From: Streptomyces drozdowiczii
GTDB taxonomy: Bacteria; Actinomycetota; Actinomycetes; Streptomycetales; Streptomycetaceae
Length of the DNA stretch: 64,000 nt
Assembly (NCBI RefSeq): GCF_026167665.1
Contig: NZ_CP098740.1
Coordinates: 7,068,001-7,132,000 of the forward strand
Direction of reading: 5' to 3'
Part shown: in pieces, positions 6,929 to 17,895 of the stretch
Position numbering within the stretch: position 1 is the stretch's first letter
Layout of the letters: the number at the start of each line of letters is the position of its first letter
Made by a program: the position numbers and the translations under genes
The notes under the pieces: generated by a model
The model's database searches: none
What the model was told of the DNA's origin: nothing
What the model saw: the letters and a program-made list of their open reading frames with translations, nothing else

Positions 6929-9900
6929 GGCCCTCGTCCCCCTTTCCGGGCTCCGCCAGGACGGCGAAGACGGCGGGTTCCAGCGAGGTGCGGAGCGCGG
7001 TGACGAAGGTGGCGATCTCCAGGTCACCGCTCTTGAAGAGCACCCAGTTGGCTTTGGTCCGCGGGAGCAGCGTCAGGGACGTGGTGGTGAGGTGGCCGGC
7101 CTTCTTCAGGCACTCCACCGCGCTCCACACCCGGGTGGCCGCGGTGTCCGGGGCCTCGCCCGTCGTCCGCGCCACCAGTTCGGCCAGTGGGGCGTGGTCG
7201 CCCAGGAGGCCGGCCCAGTCCTTCTCCGTGCGTACGCAGACCGGCTCGACGTCGCACGCGACGGCGGTGTCGGACACGGTCGCCAGGGTGAGGTTCATGC
7301 CGTGCGCGGCGGAGACGTGCCGCCCGCCGGCGAGTTCGGGCTTCCCGTCGGGCCGGTAGCGCAGCTCGGCGGGTGCGCCCAGCGCGCGCTGCACGGCGGT
7401 CAGGGTCGCGGCCCGGCGGCTCCTGGTCACCTTCTTGGTCCTGGTCGCCACGGCTCCGGGCCCGGGGGCGTCGCCCTCGTCGTCCGGGTCGGGTTCGACC
7501 ACGACCGCGATGCTCGCGCCGAGGACGTCCTCCAGCGAACGCTCCAGGTAGGAGCCGAGGAGCGCCGGCGGCCAGGGCCCGGCGCCGTCGTTCTTGCGTA
7601 CGGCGTGCAGGGTGAGCCCGTCCCACCGCTCGACCACGGTGCCGTCCGGGGTGCGTACGGCGATGTCGTATATGTACGTGTCACCGTCCCGGGACCGTTC
7701 GGTGGCGCAGTAGCGCAGCTCGTCCAGGTCGCCGGGGAGCTGTGCGGCGGTGAGCGGTGTCAGGCGCTCGATGCCGGATGGCAGCAGGGTGGCGTCCGGG
7801 ACGCAGACCTGGTTGCCGTGCATGAGCGCGTCGCGCATGCCGGGGTCGGCGAGCAGCAGGGTCGCGGGGAGGTAGCCGGCGAACCAGCCGCCGGTGCCCG
7901 CCAGGGTGAGGTCGGCGTCGACGTCCCGGGCGGCGGCGCGGTGGTAGCGGCGCAGCCGCTGGAAGCGGGTGCCCTGGAAGAGCACGCTCCCGTACAGGTC
8001 GGCGTCGGGGTCCAGCGGCACCGGGCCGAGCGGCGCGGTGCTGACGTCGGGCCGTCCTTCCGCCGGGGGTGTCGTCGTGTGGACCACGCGGGCCCGGAAG
8101 TGCTCGGCGGCGTAACCGGTCTCCTTGGTGAAGACGGCGACGTCGACGGTGTCGGGTCCGGTGACGGTGGCGGCGATCCGGATGTGCGCGGAGCCGTCCG
8201 GCGGGACGACGATCGGCCGGCTGAACCGCACGTCCTCCAGGACGGGTGTGCCGGTCCGGCCGGTGGCCGCGAAGGCGACCTGGGTCATGGCCTCCATGCC
8301 CATGACGGCGGGCATCAGCAGGTTGCCGTCGAGGTGGTGGTCGGCGAGATAGGGGTCGGAGCCGACGTTGAGTTCCGCCTCGGTGACCAGTTCGACGCCG
8401 TGGTAGCGGATGAGCGGGGTGGCGGTGAACCGCAGCAGCGGCAGCGGCGGCTGGTGGCGGCGGACCGTGGAGATGCCCTCGGTACGGCCGCTGACGACGG
8501 AGACGACGGGCGCGTCCGGGTCGGTGATGAGGCGCAGCAGGATCTCCACGCCCTGCTCGGGCGAGACGGGGGCGATGCCCTCGCGGGACAGCGTCTCCAC
8601 GACGGAGAGCTTCTCGCCCATGCCGACGCCGGACCAGACGGACCACTCCACGCACCGGGCCCGCAGCCCCGGGTGGTCCCGGGCGACGCTCTCGGTGAGG
8701 TCGGCCAGCCACTCGTTGGCGGTGGCGTAGTGCGCCTCGCCCCGCAGGCCGGCCCGGCCGATGATGCTGCCGAAGGTGACGAGGAGCTTGAGGTTCTCCG
8801 CGCCGACCGCGTCCAGGACGTGCCGGAGGCCGTCGACCTTGGGCGCGAAGGTGCGCCGGAGGTCGTCGCGCCGCAGCGTGGTCAGCGGGGCGGGTTCGTT
8901 GCGCCCGGCACCGTGCAGCAGACCGGTGACGGGGCCGAGCCGCCCGGTCAGCTCCGCGAGGGCCGCCCGGACCTGGGCGGGGTCGGTGACGTCCGCACGC
9001 GCGTAGTGCACGGCCACGCCGCCGTCCGCCATCCGGGCGAGGTTCGCGCCGAGTTCGGCGTCCGCCTCCGCGTCGGACCGTCCCATGACGGCCAGGGCCG
9101 CCCCGGTCTCGCGGGCGATGGCGAGGGCGCACTCGGCGGAGATGCCCTTGCCGCCGCCGGTGACCAGGAGGACGTCGGAGGCGCCGATCGGCGGGTCGTT
9201 GTGCTCGGCGCGGATGGGCAGGGCCCGCAGCGTCGGCACCCGGCGCACGCCGTCCTCGCCGTAGTGGGCCTCGGAGAACCGGACGGCGCCCCGGGTGGCG
9301 GCGACCTCCGCGAGGACCCGTTCGACCAGGTGCTCGCCGGGCGGGGTGTGCACGATGGTGACGCGGAGCCGGGGCTCCTCCTGGGCGAGCGTCTTGACGA
9401 GGCCGGCGGCGCCGCGCCCCGACTGGACGAGGACGCAGCGCAGTTCGGCGTCCTGGGAGGCGACGGCGAGGGCCGTCTTCGCCCCGTCGAGCGCGTGCTG
9501 AAGGGCCTCCTCGGAGCACTGCCCGGGGAGCCGTATGAGGATGCCGGGACCGTACGGGGACGCCTGGAGCGCGGTGCGGATCTCCTCGGCCCCGGTGTCC
9601 CCGGCGTCGGCGAACAGCTGCCAGGTGCTGGTGCCCTCCCCGGCGCGCGGGGCGGCGGGCAGCGGCAGTTCCTCGGGGCCACGGAGAAGGCGCGGGCCCA
9701 GGGCGCGGCACCGGTGACGACCGGGCCCGCCGCGTCCGGCGCGTCGGCCGTGGCGGCCAGCTCCTCCAGCGCCTCGGCGAGGAGCCGTACGGAGGCGGTC
9801 GCGAAGTTGGTCGGCATCCGGGCGGCGGCGAGGCCCAGTTGGGTGGCCGCCTGGTTGACGATCTGGCCCACCGTGATGGAGCTGAGGTGCAGGTCGTCCA

Positions 9901-12789
9901 GGAGGCTGGTCTCGGGGCCGACGAGCTCGACCGGGAGTTCGGCGCGCTCGGCCACCAGGGCGGTGAGCACCTCCAGGACGGACCGGCCGGCGTCCGCGCC
10001 GCCGCCCTCGCCCGCCGCGCCGGTGTCCGCCGGGGCGGCGGCCGGGGCGACGGCGGGCAGGTCCAGGAGGGGGGCCTGCTCGCAGGGGCTGGACAGGAAC
10101 GTCCGGGTGGCGCCGATCTCCAGCGGCCGGGTGAGCCGGTGCCGGAACAGGCGCTCGTGGGCGACGGGCGCCCCGCTGACCCAGGCGGCAGCCACGACGC
10201 GCAGCAGCGAGCGGACGGACTCGTCGTCGGTGTTCAGGGCGACGGCGGGGATGCCCGTGGCGTTGCCGGCCAGTCCGGAGAGCACCCGGCCCGGGCCGAC
10301 CTCGACGAACAGGTCGACGTCCCCGGCCGCCCGGGCCACGGCCTGGGAGAACCGGACGGGGGCGGTGATCTGACGGCGGAGCAGGTCCGGGACGGAGGTG
10401 TCCGGGGTGAGTTCGTCGCCGGTGACCGTGGAGATCACCCGGCGTCCGGGGGCCGGGTGCGCCCGGCCGTCCAGCCAGCTGCCGAAGGACTCGGCGGCGG
10501 GGGCGACGAGGGGCGAGTGGAAGGCGTGCGAGACCGGCAGCCGGGTGCAGGGGACGCTCTCCTCGGCGGCGCGGGCGGCCAGCGCCTCGATGGCGTCGAC
10601 CGGTCCCGCGACGACGGTCTGGGCCGGGCCGTTGTAGCCGGAGACGACGACGGGGAGGCCCTGGGCCAGGCGTTCGGCGGTCTCGGGTCCGGCGGCCAGG
10701 GAGGCCATGGTGCCCGAGGCGCTGTGGTCGGCCATGGCCCGGCCGCGTACCCGGGCCGTCTCCAGGAGCTGGGCGTCGGTCAGGGAGCCCGCCCAGTGCA
10801 GGGCGGAGAGTTCGCCGAGGCTGTGGCCGACCGCGAGTCCGGCCTCGATGCCGAGGGAGTCCAGGACCTTCAGCCCGGCCAGCGAGCCGGTGGCGATGCG
10901 CGGCTGGGCCGTCTCGGTGGCCGTCATGTCGCCCGTGGTGGGCAGGGCGGCGGTGGCGTACGCCTCGGCGGCCTCCGGGAAGCGGCGGGCCAGGGCGCCG
11001 CCGGTGGTGCTGGTGCCCGATCCCTGGCCGGGGAAGAGGAAGCCGATGCGGGGCTCGTCGGCCGCGTGGCCCAGGAAGGTGTTCCCGTCCGCCGCGAAGG
11101 CCGTCTCGCGTCCGTCGCGCTGGTCCACGGCGGTGATCAGGCGGCGCAGCTGCCGTTCGGCGTCCTCGGGTGAGGTGACGACGGCGGCGGCCCGCCAGGG
11201 CAGGTCGCGCAGCTCGCGCTGGAGGAGGGCGGCGAGGTCGGTGATCTGGCCGTAGGAGAGCCGGATCGTCTCGTCGGCGGCCCGGGTGAGGCGTTCGCGC
11301 AGTTCGCCGGGCGAGTCCGCGTCGAAGAGCAGGACCTCGGCGTCCTGGAGCGAGCCGGCGAGGTCGAGGGAGCGGCGGGCCAGCGGCTTGCGCTGCTGCG
11401 GCTCGGGCCTGTCGAGGGCGATGTGGGTGTTGATGCCGCCGAAGCCCATCGCGGTGACGCCGGCGCGCAGCGGGGCGTCCTCGGGCCAGGGTTCCGCGAC
11501 GCGCAGCGCCCGGAGGTTGGCGTCGTCGGCGGTGAGCAGGTCGTGCGGGTCGGTGCAGCCGATGGTGGGCGGCAGCATGCGCGCGTCGAGGGCGAGCGCC
11601 GCCTTGATCAGGCCGGCGACGCCGGCCGCGGCCTTGGTGTGGCCGATCATGCCCTTGATCGAGGTGATGACCGCGGAGCCGGGCTCGGCGCCGGCCCGGG
11701 CCCGGAATTCGCCGAGCGAGGTGAGTTCGGTGGCGTCGCCGACCTCGGTGCCGGTGCCGTGGCCCTCGAAGAGCGGCACGGTCTCGATGCCGAAGCCGGC
11801 CTGTTCGTACGCGCGCCGCAGGGCGAGCTGGTAGCCGCTGACCTCCGGGCGGGTGATGCCGCCCTGGCCGTCGGAGGAGATGCCCCAGCCGGCGATGGTG
11901 GCGTAGATGCGGTGGCCGCCGGCGAGCGCGTCCTCCTCCCGCATGAGGACGACCATGCCGCAGCCCTCGCCGGGCCAGAAGCCGTTGGAGCCCTGGTCGT
12001 AGAGGCGCATCTCGCCGCGTGCGAGGGCGCCCGTCTTGGCGAAGCCGATGACCTCGAAGGGGTCGATGGACAGGTCGACGCCGCCGGCGACGGCGATGTC
12101 CGTGACGCCGCTGAGCAGGGAGGCACTGGCGGTCGTGACGGCCAGCAGGGAGGAGGAGCAGGCGCCGTCGACGGTGTATCCGCCGCCGTTGAGGTCGAAG
12201 TAGTTGCAGATGCGCCCGGCGATGGTGTTGGCGAGGCCGCCGGCGAGGGTGTCCTCGTCGGTGGGCGGGAACGGCCGCTTGTAGTCCTCCTCCATCCCGG
12301 CGGCGAACTCGGCGATCCGTTCGTCCTCCCAGCCGAGGTCCTTGAGCGCCCCGGTCAGCACCCGTCGTACGTAGGGCCAGCGCAGCCGCATCACGTTGGC
12401 GCGGGAGAACTCGCCGGTGAGGGTGTTGCCGATGACGACGCCCGTGGTCTCGCGGGGCAGCCCGGCCGCGTCGGGGAAGCCGGCGTCGGCGAGGGCGCGG
12501 CCCGCGGTGTCCAGGGCCAGCCAGTGGGTGAGGTCGGTGGACCGGTAGGTGCTGCCGGCGGTCCGGTGGGCGACGCGGTCGAACTCGTAGTTCTCCAGGA
12601 GCGCCGCCGTACGGGAGTAGAAGCGGTCGGGGGCCGCGGGGTCGGGGTCGTAGTAGTCCTCCAGACGCATGCGCTCGTCCGGGAGCCTGCGGAAGGCGCG
12701 GCGGCCGGCGACGGCGTTGTCCCACAGTTCGCGGGGGAGGCGGCGTCGGGGTACCGGCACGCCATGCCGACGATGGCGATCCTGCTCAT
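6921..12789 (-). CDS. pksE: Iterative enediyne polyketide synthase PKSE (two apparent frameshifts)
   Basis: Makes the polyene precursor of the warhead. Domain order is KS-AT-ACP-KR-DH-PPTase: KS Cys in DGACSSSL (residue about 211), AT GHSLGE, ACP DDLHLSSITV, KR GGGKGIS, DH ADHHLDGNLLMP, PPTase-like WSAVECLKK. The protein is split over three frames. After MSRIAIVGMACRYPDAASP the frame shifts at the 5-base G run 12733-12737. Between ACP and KR it shifts at the 4-base G run 9675-9678. Each needs one added base, and together they give exactly 1957 codons (1956 aa), the normal PKSE size. The start overlaps E5 by ATGA. As written the gene is broken; sequencing error is the likelier explanation. Confidence 0.96.
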
Positions 12790-13808
12790 GCGGGCACCGA
12801 CTCCTTCTGTTCGCCGGGCGAGGTGCCGTCGAGGGGGGCGACGGCCGCGGGGCGGAGCGGAACGACGGGGGACACGCCCTGCGGCTGCGCGGCGGTGTTC
12901 CGGTCGGCGGTGTAGTGGATCCACCACAGGTAGCCGCCGCGGATCAGGCAGACGAGCGCGGTGGCGAAGAAGATGCCGTAGGCGATGTGCAGGGCCGTCA
13001 GGAGGCCGTACATCGCGGCCACTCCGCCGCCGAAGGCGATCTGGGCGGGCCGCTTGGACGGCGAGGTGCCCGGGTCGGTGATCATGTAGTTGGTGAAGAG
13101 GACGAAGGCGGTGCCGGTCATCATGCCCAGGGCCGCCGGGATGGAGGTCCCGAAGATCAGGCCGCGCACGATGGCCTGGAGGGCGAACCCGCCGACCCAG
13201 GCGGCGATCAGCGGCATGCGGTTCGTGAGCTTGGCGTTGAGCATGGTGCCGAGCACGATGATGATGCCGGGCAGGACCCAGTCGGCGGGCCCGTAGAGGT
13301 ACTCGGTGAAGTGGTACGGCGGGGCGATGCTGGCCCACGGGAACAGCATCAGGATGACCGCGATGCCGAAGTTCGACGGGTTCATGAAGTGGCGCATCCG
13401 GCCGCGCAGCGGGGCGCGCAGCACCCATTTGGTGCCGACCGCGACGATCACGCCGAAGACCATGACCCAGATCCGGTCGTTGACGTAGGTCAGCATGTTC
13501 ACGGCCAGGCCGGTGATGTGCGAGGGGAGCAGGAACTGCATCAGTCCGCGCGGGCCGCCGCCGAGGAAGCGGGCCCTGCGGCCCTCGACCCGGGCGCTGA
13601 CGGCCTCCAGGGCGATCTCCAGGAGGTATGCCGTCGCCAGGGCGACCAGCGGCCAGGTCCACGCCTGTTCGAAGCCGAGGACGGTGTAGCCGAGGATGTT
13701 GAGCACCGAGATGGAGATGGCGAACCTGGTCAGCGCCTTGATGACCTTGGCGTCGTGCCGGGGGGCGTTCTGCGTGTTGATCGGGGTGGGGGTCTGCTGG
13801 TCGGTCAT
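12786..13808 (-). CDS. unbU: Enediyne core protein E5 (UnbU), integral membrane
   Basis: A 340-residue polytopic membrane protein of the UnbU/E5 family, one of the conserved enediyne cassette proteins (E3-E4-E5-E-E10). It has several hydrophobic segments (ISISVLNILGYTVLGF; VWVMVFGVIVAVG-like; GIAVILMLFPWA; VLPGIIIVLGTML; FALQAIVRGLIF) and conserved polar loops around HFMNPSNFGIA and NYMITDPGTSPSK. It resembles RnfD/NqrB-type flavoprotein subunits in the TDPGTSP-like motif, which hints at redox or flavin binding; that is inference. The ATG at 13806-13808 follows AAGGAG. It lies 2 bp after E4 and overlaps PKSE. Confidence 0.92.
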   Translation of the reverse strand: MTDQQTPTPINTQNAPRHDAKVIKALTRFAISISVLNILGYTVLGFEQAWTWPLVALATAYLLEIALEAVSARVEGRRARFLGGGPRGLMQFLLPSHITGLAVNMLTYVNDRIWVMVFGVIVAVGTKWVLRAPLRGRMRHFMNPSNFGIAVILMLFPWASIAPPYHFTEYLYGPADWVLPGIIIVLGTMLNAKLTNRMPLIAAWVGGFALQAIVRGLIFGTSIPAALGMMTGTAFVLFTNYMITDPGTSPSKRPAQIAFGGGVAAMYGLLTALHIAYGIFFATALVCLIRGGYLWWIHYTADRNTAAQPQGVSPVVPLRPAAVAPLDGTSPGEQKESVPA

Positions 13809-13810
13809 GG

Positions 13811-15736
13811 TCACTTCTCCTTGGCCGTGACGCCGAGCTGGAGGCAGTGCCAGCCGGGGTTCAGCTGAAGGTCCTGGTGGTGTACCTGGCCGGAGCGGTC
13901 GCGCCAGACGAGGTTGACCCGGAGCGGTCCGTCCGGCTGGTCGCCCAGTCCGATGTGGATGTCGCTGCTGCGGCGCCCGGAGTGCCCGCCGCCGCCGTCG
14001 ACGCGGCCGACGCGCACGCTGCCGTCGGAGCGGGTGACCGTGGCCTGGGCGCCGACGACGGGCGAGCCGTTGGCGTCGACCAGCTTGAGCCCGAGGTAGT
14101 CGCCCGGGTTCTTGCTGGTGTTGCTGTAGAAGACGGGTTCGCCCCACTGGCGGGCGACGGCCATGTCGAGCCGGCCGTCCCCGTCGACGTCACCGGTGGC
14201 GACGCCCCGGGTGGGCACCGGCACGGCGAGGCCGAGCGCGGGGGCCAGGTTGGCGTAGGAGCCGTCCGGGCTCTTGGAGAACAGGTGCAGCGCCTGGTCG
14301 CCGGCCAGGTCGTCGCCCTCGCGCAGGTTGGGCCACCACATCGGGTGGCGCACCAGGGCGTCGTTGGCGGTGGCGAGCTCCTGGAGCTGCGGCCAGCGGT
14401 TGGTCTTGCCCTTGACGAAGCCGGTGGCCTGCGCGATCTCCAGGTCGCCGTTGTTGTCGAAGTCGCCGGTCTTCACGTCCCAGCCCCAGCCGGACCACGC
14501 CAGGTTGAGCGGGGCGCTGTGGTCGGTGAAGGGGGCGACGCCGTCGCGCAGCTTGGCGCGTACGTCCTTCTGGTCGCGGGCGGAGTCGAGGAAGGCGAAG
14601 TTCGACTCCTGGATGCCGAACGACGTGGTGATGTTCGAGACGAACGCGTCGTACAGGCCGTCGTTGTCGAGGTCGCCGAAGTCGATGCCCATGCCCTTGA
14701 AGGAGCTGCGGCCCATCTGCTTGGACTTCGGGATGGTCGAGCTGTACGCGGACTTCACCTCGGCGAACCGGATCTTTCCGGGGCGGGAGACGTTGTAGAG
14801 CAGGGCGGAGGTGCCGAAGTCGTGGCCGAGGTACAGCTCGGGGAGCTGGTCGCCGTCGAGGTCGTTGGCGGAGGCGGCCAGGGTCCAGCCGTGGCTGATG
14901 CCGGAGGGGATGGCCCCCTTGACCTCGCTGTAGCCGTTCTCGGTCCAGCGGAAGATGTGGGAGCCGCCGCCGTTCTGGGCGTGCGACAGGGAGTCGTTCA
15001 TGGTGACCCCGCCGTCCTTGGACGGGTCGAGGACGGGGCTGTCGGGGAAGTAGTTCCCGATGAGGATGTCGTTGTGGCCGTCACCGTCGAAGTCCGCGAA
15101 GGCGGCGGTGTTGGAGTTCCACAGCGGGCCGTTGTACGTCGTGCCGCCGGCGCCCGGGACGAGTTCGACGGGGGTGAAGCCGTCGGGGCTCATCTTCGTG
15201 AGGTCCTGGCCGGCGCCCCGCTTGCCCTGGAAGATCACCGGCGTACGGCCCCAGTAGGTGACCAGGAGGTCGGTGACGCCGTCCTCGTTGAAGTCGCCGG
15301 GGGTGCAGCCCATCGGGGCCATGGTCTTGCTGGTCGGCAGCGGGGCCGGGTCCAGCACGAACGGCTCGTAGGCGGGGCTGGTGCGGTTCGGGGAGGGGGC
15401 CGGTGTCACGACGACCTGGTCGATGCGCGGGTCGGTGACGCACAGGTCGTTGGGCAGCGAGTCGCCGTCGATGTCGTTCATGGCGATGCCGGCGCCGACG
15501 GAGGAGATCCAGGCGTCGATGTGCTCGTACGCCTTGTTGACCTTGCGGATGGTCTGCTGCTTGTAGCCGGCGGGCATCGCGATGGACTCGGCCTTGAAGG
15601 TGAAGTGCGAGGCCATGGCACTCTTGTCGGCCGCGCTGGAGACGGGCAGGCGCACCGCGTAGAAGGTGCCCACCATCAGGGCGAGGGCGACAACACCGGG
15701 CGCCTGCTTCCGCAACCAGATCCGTGGGTGGGTCAT
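13811..15736 (-). CDS. unbV: Enediyne core protein E4 (UnbV), FG-GAP repeat
   Basis: A 641-residue exported or membrane-anchored protein. A short basic N-terminus and hydrophobic segment (VVALALMVGTFYAVRLPV, residues about 15-32) precede repeated Ca-binding FG-GAP-like motifs (NDIDGDSLPND, GDFNEDGVTDL, ADFDGDGHNDI, NDLDGDQLPEL, GDLDNDGLYDA, GDFDNNGDLEI, GDVDGDGRLDM). A C-terminal ASPIC/UnbV domain ends near GWHCLQLG. It is a conserved enediyne cassette gene whose biochemical role is unsettled. The start ATG overlaps the E3 stop (ATGA). Confidence 0.95.
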   Translation of the reverse strand: MTHPRIWLRKQAPGVVALALMVGTFYAVRLPVSSAADKSAMASHFTFKAESIAMPAGYKQQTIRKVNKAYEHIDAWISSVGAGIAMNDIDGDSLPNDLCVTDPRIDQVVVTPAPSPNRTSPAYEPFVLDPAPLPTSKTMAPMGCTPGDFNEDGVTDLLVTYWGRTPVIFQGKRGAGQDLTKMSPDGFTPVELVPGAGGTTYNGPLWNSNTAAFADFDGDGHNDILIGNYFPDSPVLDPSKDGGVTMNDSLSHAQNGGGSHIFRWTENGYSEVKGAIPSGISHGWTLAASANDLDGDQLPELYLGHDFGTSALLYNVSRPGKIRFAEVKSAYSSTIPKSKQMGRSSFKGMGIDFGDLDNDGLYDAFVSNITTSFGIQESNFAFLDSARDQKDVRAKLRDGVAPFTDHSAPLNLAWSGWGWDVKTGDFDNNGDLEIAQATGFVKGKTNRWPQLQELATANDALVRHPMWWPNLREGDDLAGDQALHLFSKSPDGSYANLAPALGLAVPVPTRGVATGDVDGDGRLDMAVARQWGEPVFYSNTSKNPGDYLGLKLVDANGSPVVGAQATVTRSDGSVRVGRVDGGGGHSGRRSSDIHIGLGDQPDGPLRVNLVWRDRSGQVHHQDLQLNPGWHCLQLGVTAKEK

Positions 15737-16734
15737 GAGAGGGCATCTTTCTGCGTGAGGGGAAGGGCGGTGAGCCGGCCGGCGATCTGCTGCCGCCAGG
15801 TCTCGTACGCGGGTTCGCCGGACGGTCCGGTGGTGGCGCGGGCGTCCTCGCCGGGCATGAGGTCGGTGCAGATCCGGGCCGCCTCCGCGGGGGTCCGGCC
15901 GCAGAGCACGCGCGCGGCGAGGTGGGTGTGGCCGATGGTCAGACCGGCCTTCTCCCGGGCCTCGGCGGCGAAGGCGGCGCCCTGGGCGAGCTGGGGGAGG
16001 TGCGGGCCGGACTGCTCGGCGAAGCGCCGGAGTTCGTCCTCGCCGACGCTGCCCGCGTAGGTGGCGGCGAGGCCGGCGCCGGCGTACATGTCCGCGTGCC
16101 GGTGTTCGGCGTAGGAGCGGATGAGCCCGGTGACGACGTCGGGGTCGGTGCCGCCGACGAACCAGAGGGCGCGTCCGATGCCCTGGTCGATCGCCCGCAG
16201 GCTGTAGTCCGCGGGGCCGCCCGCCCAGGTGAAGGGGTGGACGCGGGCCGGGTCGCGCACATAGGCGTCGGTGCGGAAGTACGCCTGGTGGAAGCCGTAG
16301 CCGTCCAGGATCAGCCAGCGCAGCAGCGGGTCGGTGCGGGTCACGTCGGGCCACAGGAAGCGCGGGAGCCGGGCCATCGCCCAGCCGATGCCGACGTACA
16401 CCATGTAGATGTGGTGCTGCCCCTGCCCGGCCAGGAGGCCGTCGAGCCGCTTGGTGCTGCCGGCGAGCGAGTCGAGCATGACGGCGCCCATGCCGGCGCC
16501 CTCGTACGCGAATCCGCGGTACTGCTCGTCGATGGTTTCGAGGCGTTCCTCCGCTTCGGCGGACGACCGCGCCTCGACCACGTACGCGTATCCGTCGAGG
16601 AACGTTTTACCGATCGTTTCCAGCTGGTTCTTCGACGCCGCATCCTTCACGTTGAATCCGCGAACGTCCATTCTGGTCGCCGACACATTCGGCGTGAGAA
16701 TCCTGCGCCTCGCCGCGCGAAGAATTTTTGACAC
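15733..16734 (-). CDS. unbL: Enediyne core protein E3 (UnbL), DUF1702
   Basis: A 333-residue DUF1702 protein, a member of the minimal enediyne cassette. Family features include FAYEGAGMGAVMLDS, GIGWAMARLPRFLW, LDGYGFHQAYF and IDQGIGRALWF. No catalytic motif is established for the family. It starts at an ATG and is coupled to E4. A paralogue lies immediately upstream, and the two share the same motif order (FAYEGA, GIGxAMARLPR, DGYGF, DQGIGRALWF). A weak copy of the cluster's 19-bp element lies about 20 bp before the start, so E3-to-P450 may have its own promoter. Confidence 0.93.
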   Translation of the reverse strand: MSKILRAARRRILTPNVSATRMDVRGFNVKDAASKNQLETIGKTFLDGYAYVVEARSSAEAEERLETIDEQYRGFAYEGAGMGAVMLDSLAGSTKRLDGLLAGQGQHHIYMVYVGIGWAMARLPRFLWPDVTRTDPLLRWLILDGYGFHQAYFRTDAYVRDPARVHPFTWAGGPADYSLRAIDQGIGRALWFVGGTDPDVVTGLIRSYAEHRHADMYAGAGLAATYAGSVGEDELRRFAEQSGPHLPQLAQGAAFAAEAREKAGLTIGHTHLAARVLCGRTPAEAARICTDLMPGEDARATTGPSGEPAYETWRQQIAGRLTALPLTQKDALS

Positions 16735-16754
16735 AGTGAAGACCGTCCCTCGTC

Positions 16755-16771
16755 GTCATTTCCGCGATCGC
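16755..16771 (-). promoter_or_regulatory. Weak copy of the cluster 19-bp element before E3
   Basis: GTCATTTCCGCGATCGC on the plus strand resembles the element GTCATCTTCCCGGTTGCGC with a small indel and substitutions. Its orientation relative to the gene matches the better copies. It is low confidence on its own. Confidence 0.3.
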
Positions 16772-16838
16772 ATCCGATGTCTTCGGCTTTCCGGAAAAAG
16801 TGCCTTCCGCAGCCGATCCGTGTCCACTCCGGGAATGC

Positions 16839-17828
16839 TCAGCCGGTGTTCACGGGAAGTTTTCCGCGTACCGATTCCCGCCACAGCTCATAGGCGGGCA
16901 GCGTGCCGTCGCCGGATTCCACCGCGCAGTCGTCGGCGAGTGCGGCCGCGTCCTCGACGGACAGGCCCGCGAGTTCGCGTACGGCGATACGGGTGTGCTC
17001 GGGGACGACGCCGGAGTGGTGCCGGGCCTTGCCGGCGAAGACCGAGCCCTGCGCCACCTGCGGCGCGTACTCCCCGGCCAGCCGGCGCAGGGCGGCCAGG
17101 TCCTCGGCGTGGGAGGAGCCGGCGAAGGTGGCCGCGAGTCCGACCCCGCTCCACAGGTCGGCGTGGCGGGCGGAGGCGAAGCGGCGGACGGCCGCGTCGA
17201 CGTGCTCGGTGTGCGCGCCGTGGATGAACCACAGCGCCCGGCCGATGCCCTGGTCCACGGCGCGCGGGAAGTAGCCGGCGTCGCCCTGCCAGGGGTAGGC
17301 GGCGGGGGTGTGCTGCGCGTCGATGTGCCGGGCGGTGTCGAAGTACGCCTTGTCGAAGCCGTATCCGTCCACGGCCAGCCAGCTCATCTGCGGGTAGAGC
17401 GGGGGTCCTTCGGCGCTGTCCGAGAGGTCGGGGAGGACCTTCTTCCACAGCGGCCGCGGCAGCCGGGCCATGGCGAACCCGATGCCGATGTAGTTCAGGA
17501 AGATGTGCGGGGCGCCGGGGCCGCGCAGCAGGTCGAGGGTCCGGTGGCCCTTCCCGGGGCCCATGGCGTCGCGCACGACGCAGGCCATGGTCGCGCCCTC
17601 GTAGGCGAAGCCCTGGAGCTCCGGGTCGACCAGGGCGAGATGGCGCTCGGTCTCCTTCGGGTCGCCGGCCTCGATGGCCCACTCGAACCCGCAGACGACC
17701 GCCTGCGGAATGGTCTCGAGGGCGCGTGTCTGCGCCGTCTCCTCGACGGGAAAACCTCGTCGGGCGAAGGTCACTTCGTCCAGGGACGGCGCCATGAGAA
17801 TCCGGCGCAGTGCTCCCACAGCCGTCAC
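16839..17828 (-). CDS. Second DUF1702 protein (E3 paralogue, E2-like)
   Basis: A 329-residue paralogue of E3 with the same motif series: GFAYEGATMACVVRDAM, IGIGFAMARLPRPLW, AVDGYGFDKAYF, AVDQGIGRALWFIHGA and LATFAGSSHAEDLAAL. The start is GTG at 17826-17828, with AAGGAGG 7 bases upstream; the long upstream frame has no such site. It probably heads the warhead operon, followed by E3 after 104 bp. A good copy of the 19-bp cluster element lies about 70 bp upstream. Two DUF1702 proteins may form a hetero-oligomer; that is inference. Confidence 0.88.
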   Translation of the reverse strand: MTAVGALRRILMAPSLDEVTFARRGFPVEETAQTRALETIPQAVVCGFEWAIEAGDPKETERHLALVDPELQGFAYEGATMACVVRDAMGPGKGHRTLDLLRGPGAPHIFLNYIGIGFAMARLPRPLWKKVLPDLSDSAEGPPLYPQMSWLAVDGYGFDKAYFDTARHIDAQHTPAAYPWQGDAGYFPRAVDQGIGRALWFIHGAHTEHVDAAVRRFASARHADLWSGVGLAATFAGSSHAEDLAALRRLAGEYAPQVAQGSVFAGKARHHSGVVPEHTRIAVRELAGLSVEDAAALADDCAVESGDGTLPAYELWRESVRGKLPVNTG

Positions 17829-17895
17829 GATCAGCCTCCTTCGGACCGCCACGGGAGGCGGTGGAGGCTTCATGGTGGGCGGGGCGCGAGGGGCG

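Noticed and set aside
6894..10373. Very long open frame on the plus strand opposite PKSE (1159 codons)
   Set aside because: Composition shadow of the GC-rich PKSE gene; its sequence is low-complexity Gly/Ala/Arg/Val and has no recognisable domain.
13847..16060. Plus-strand frame opposite E4 and E3
   Set aside because: Antisense shadow; the protein is a repetitive Val/Gly/Ala string and the minus strand gives clear UnbV and UnbL families.
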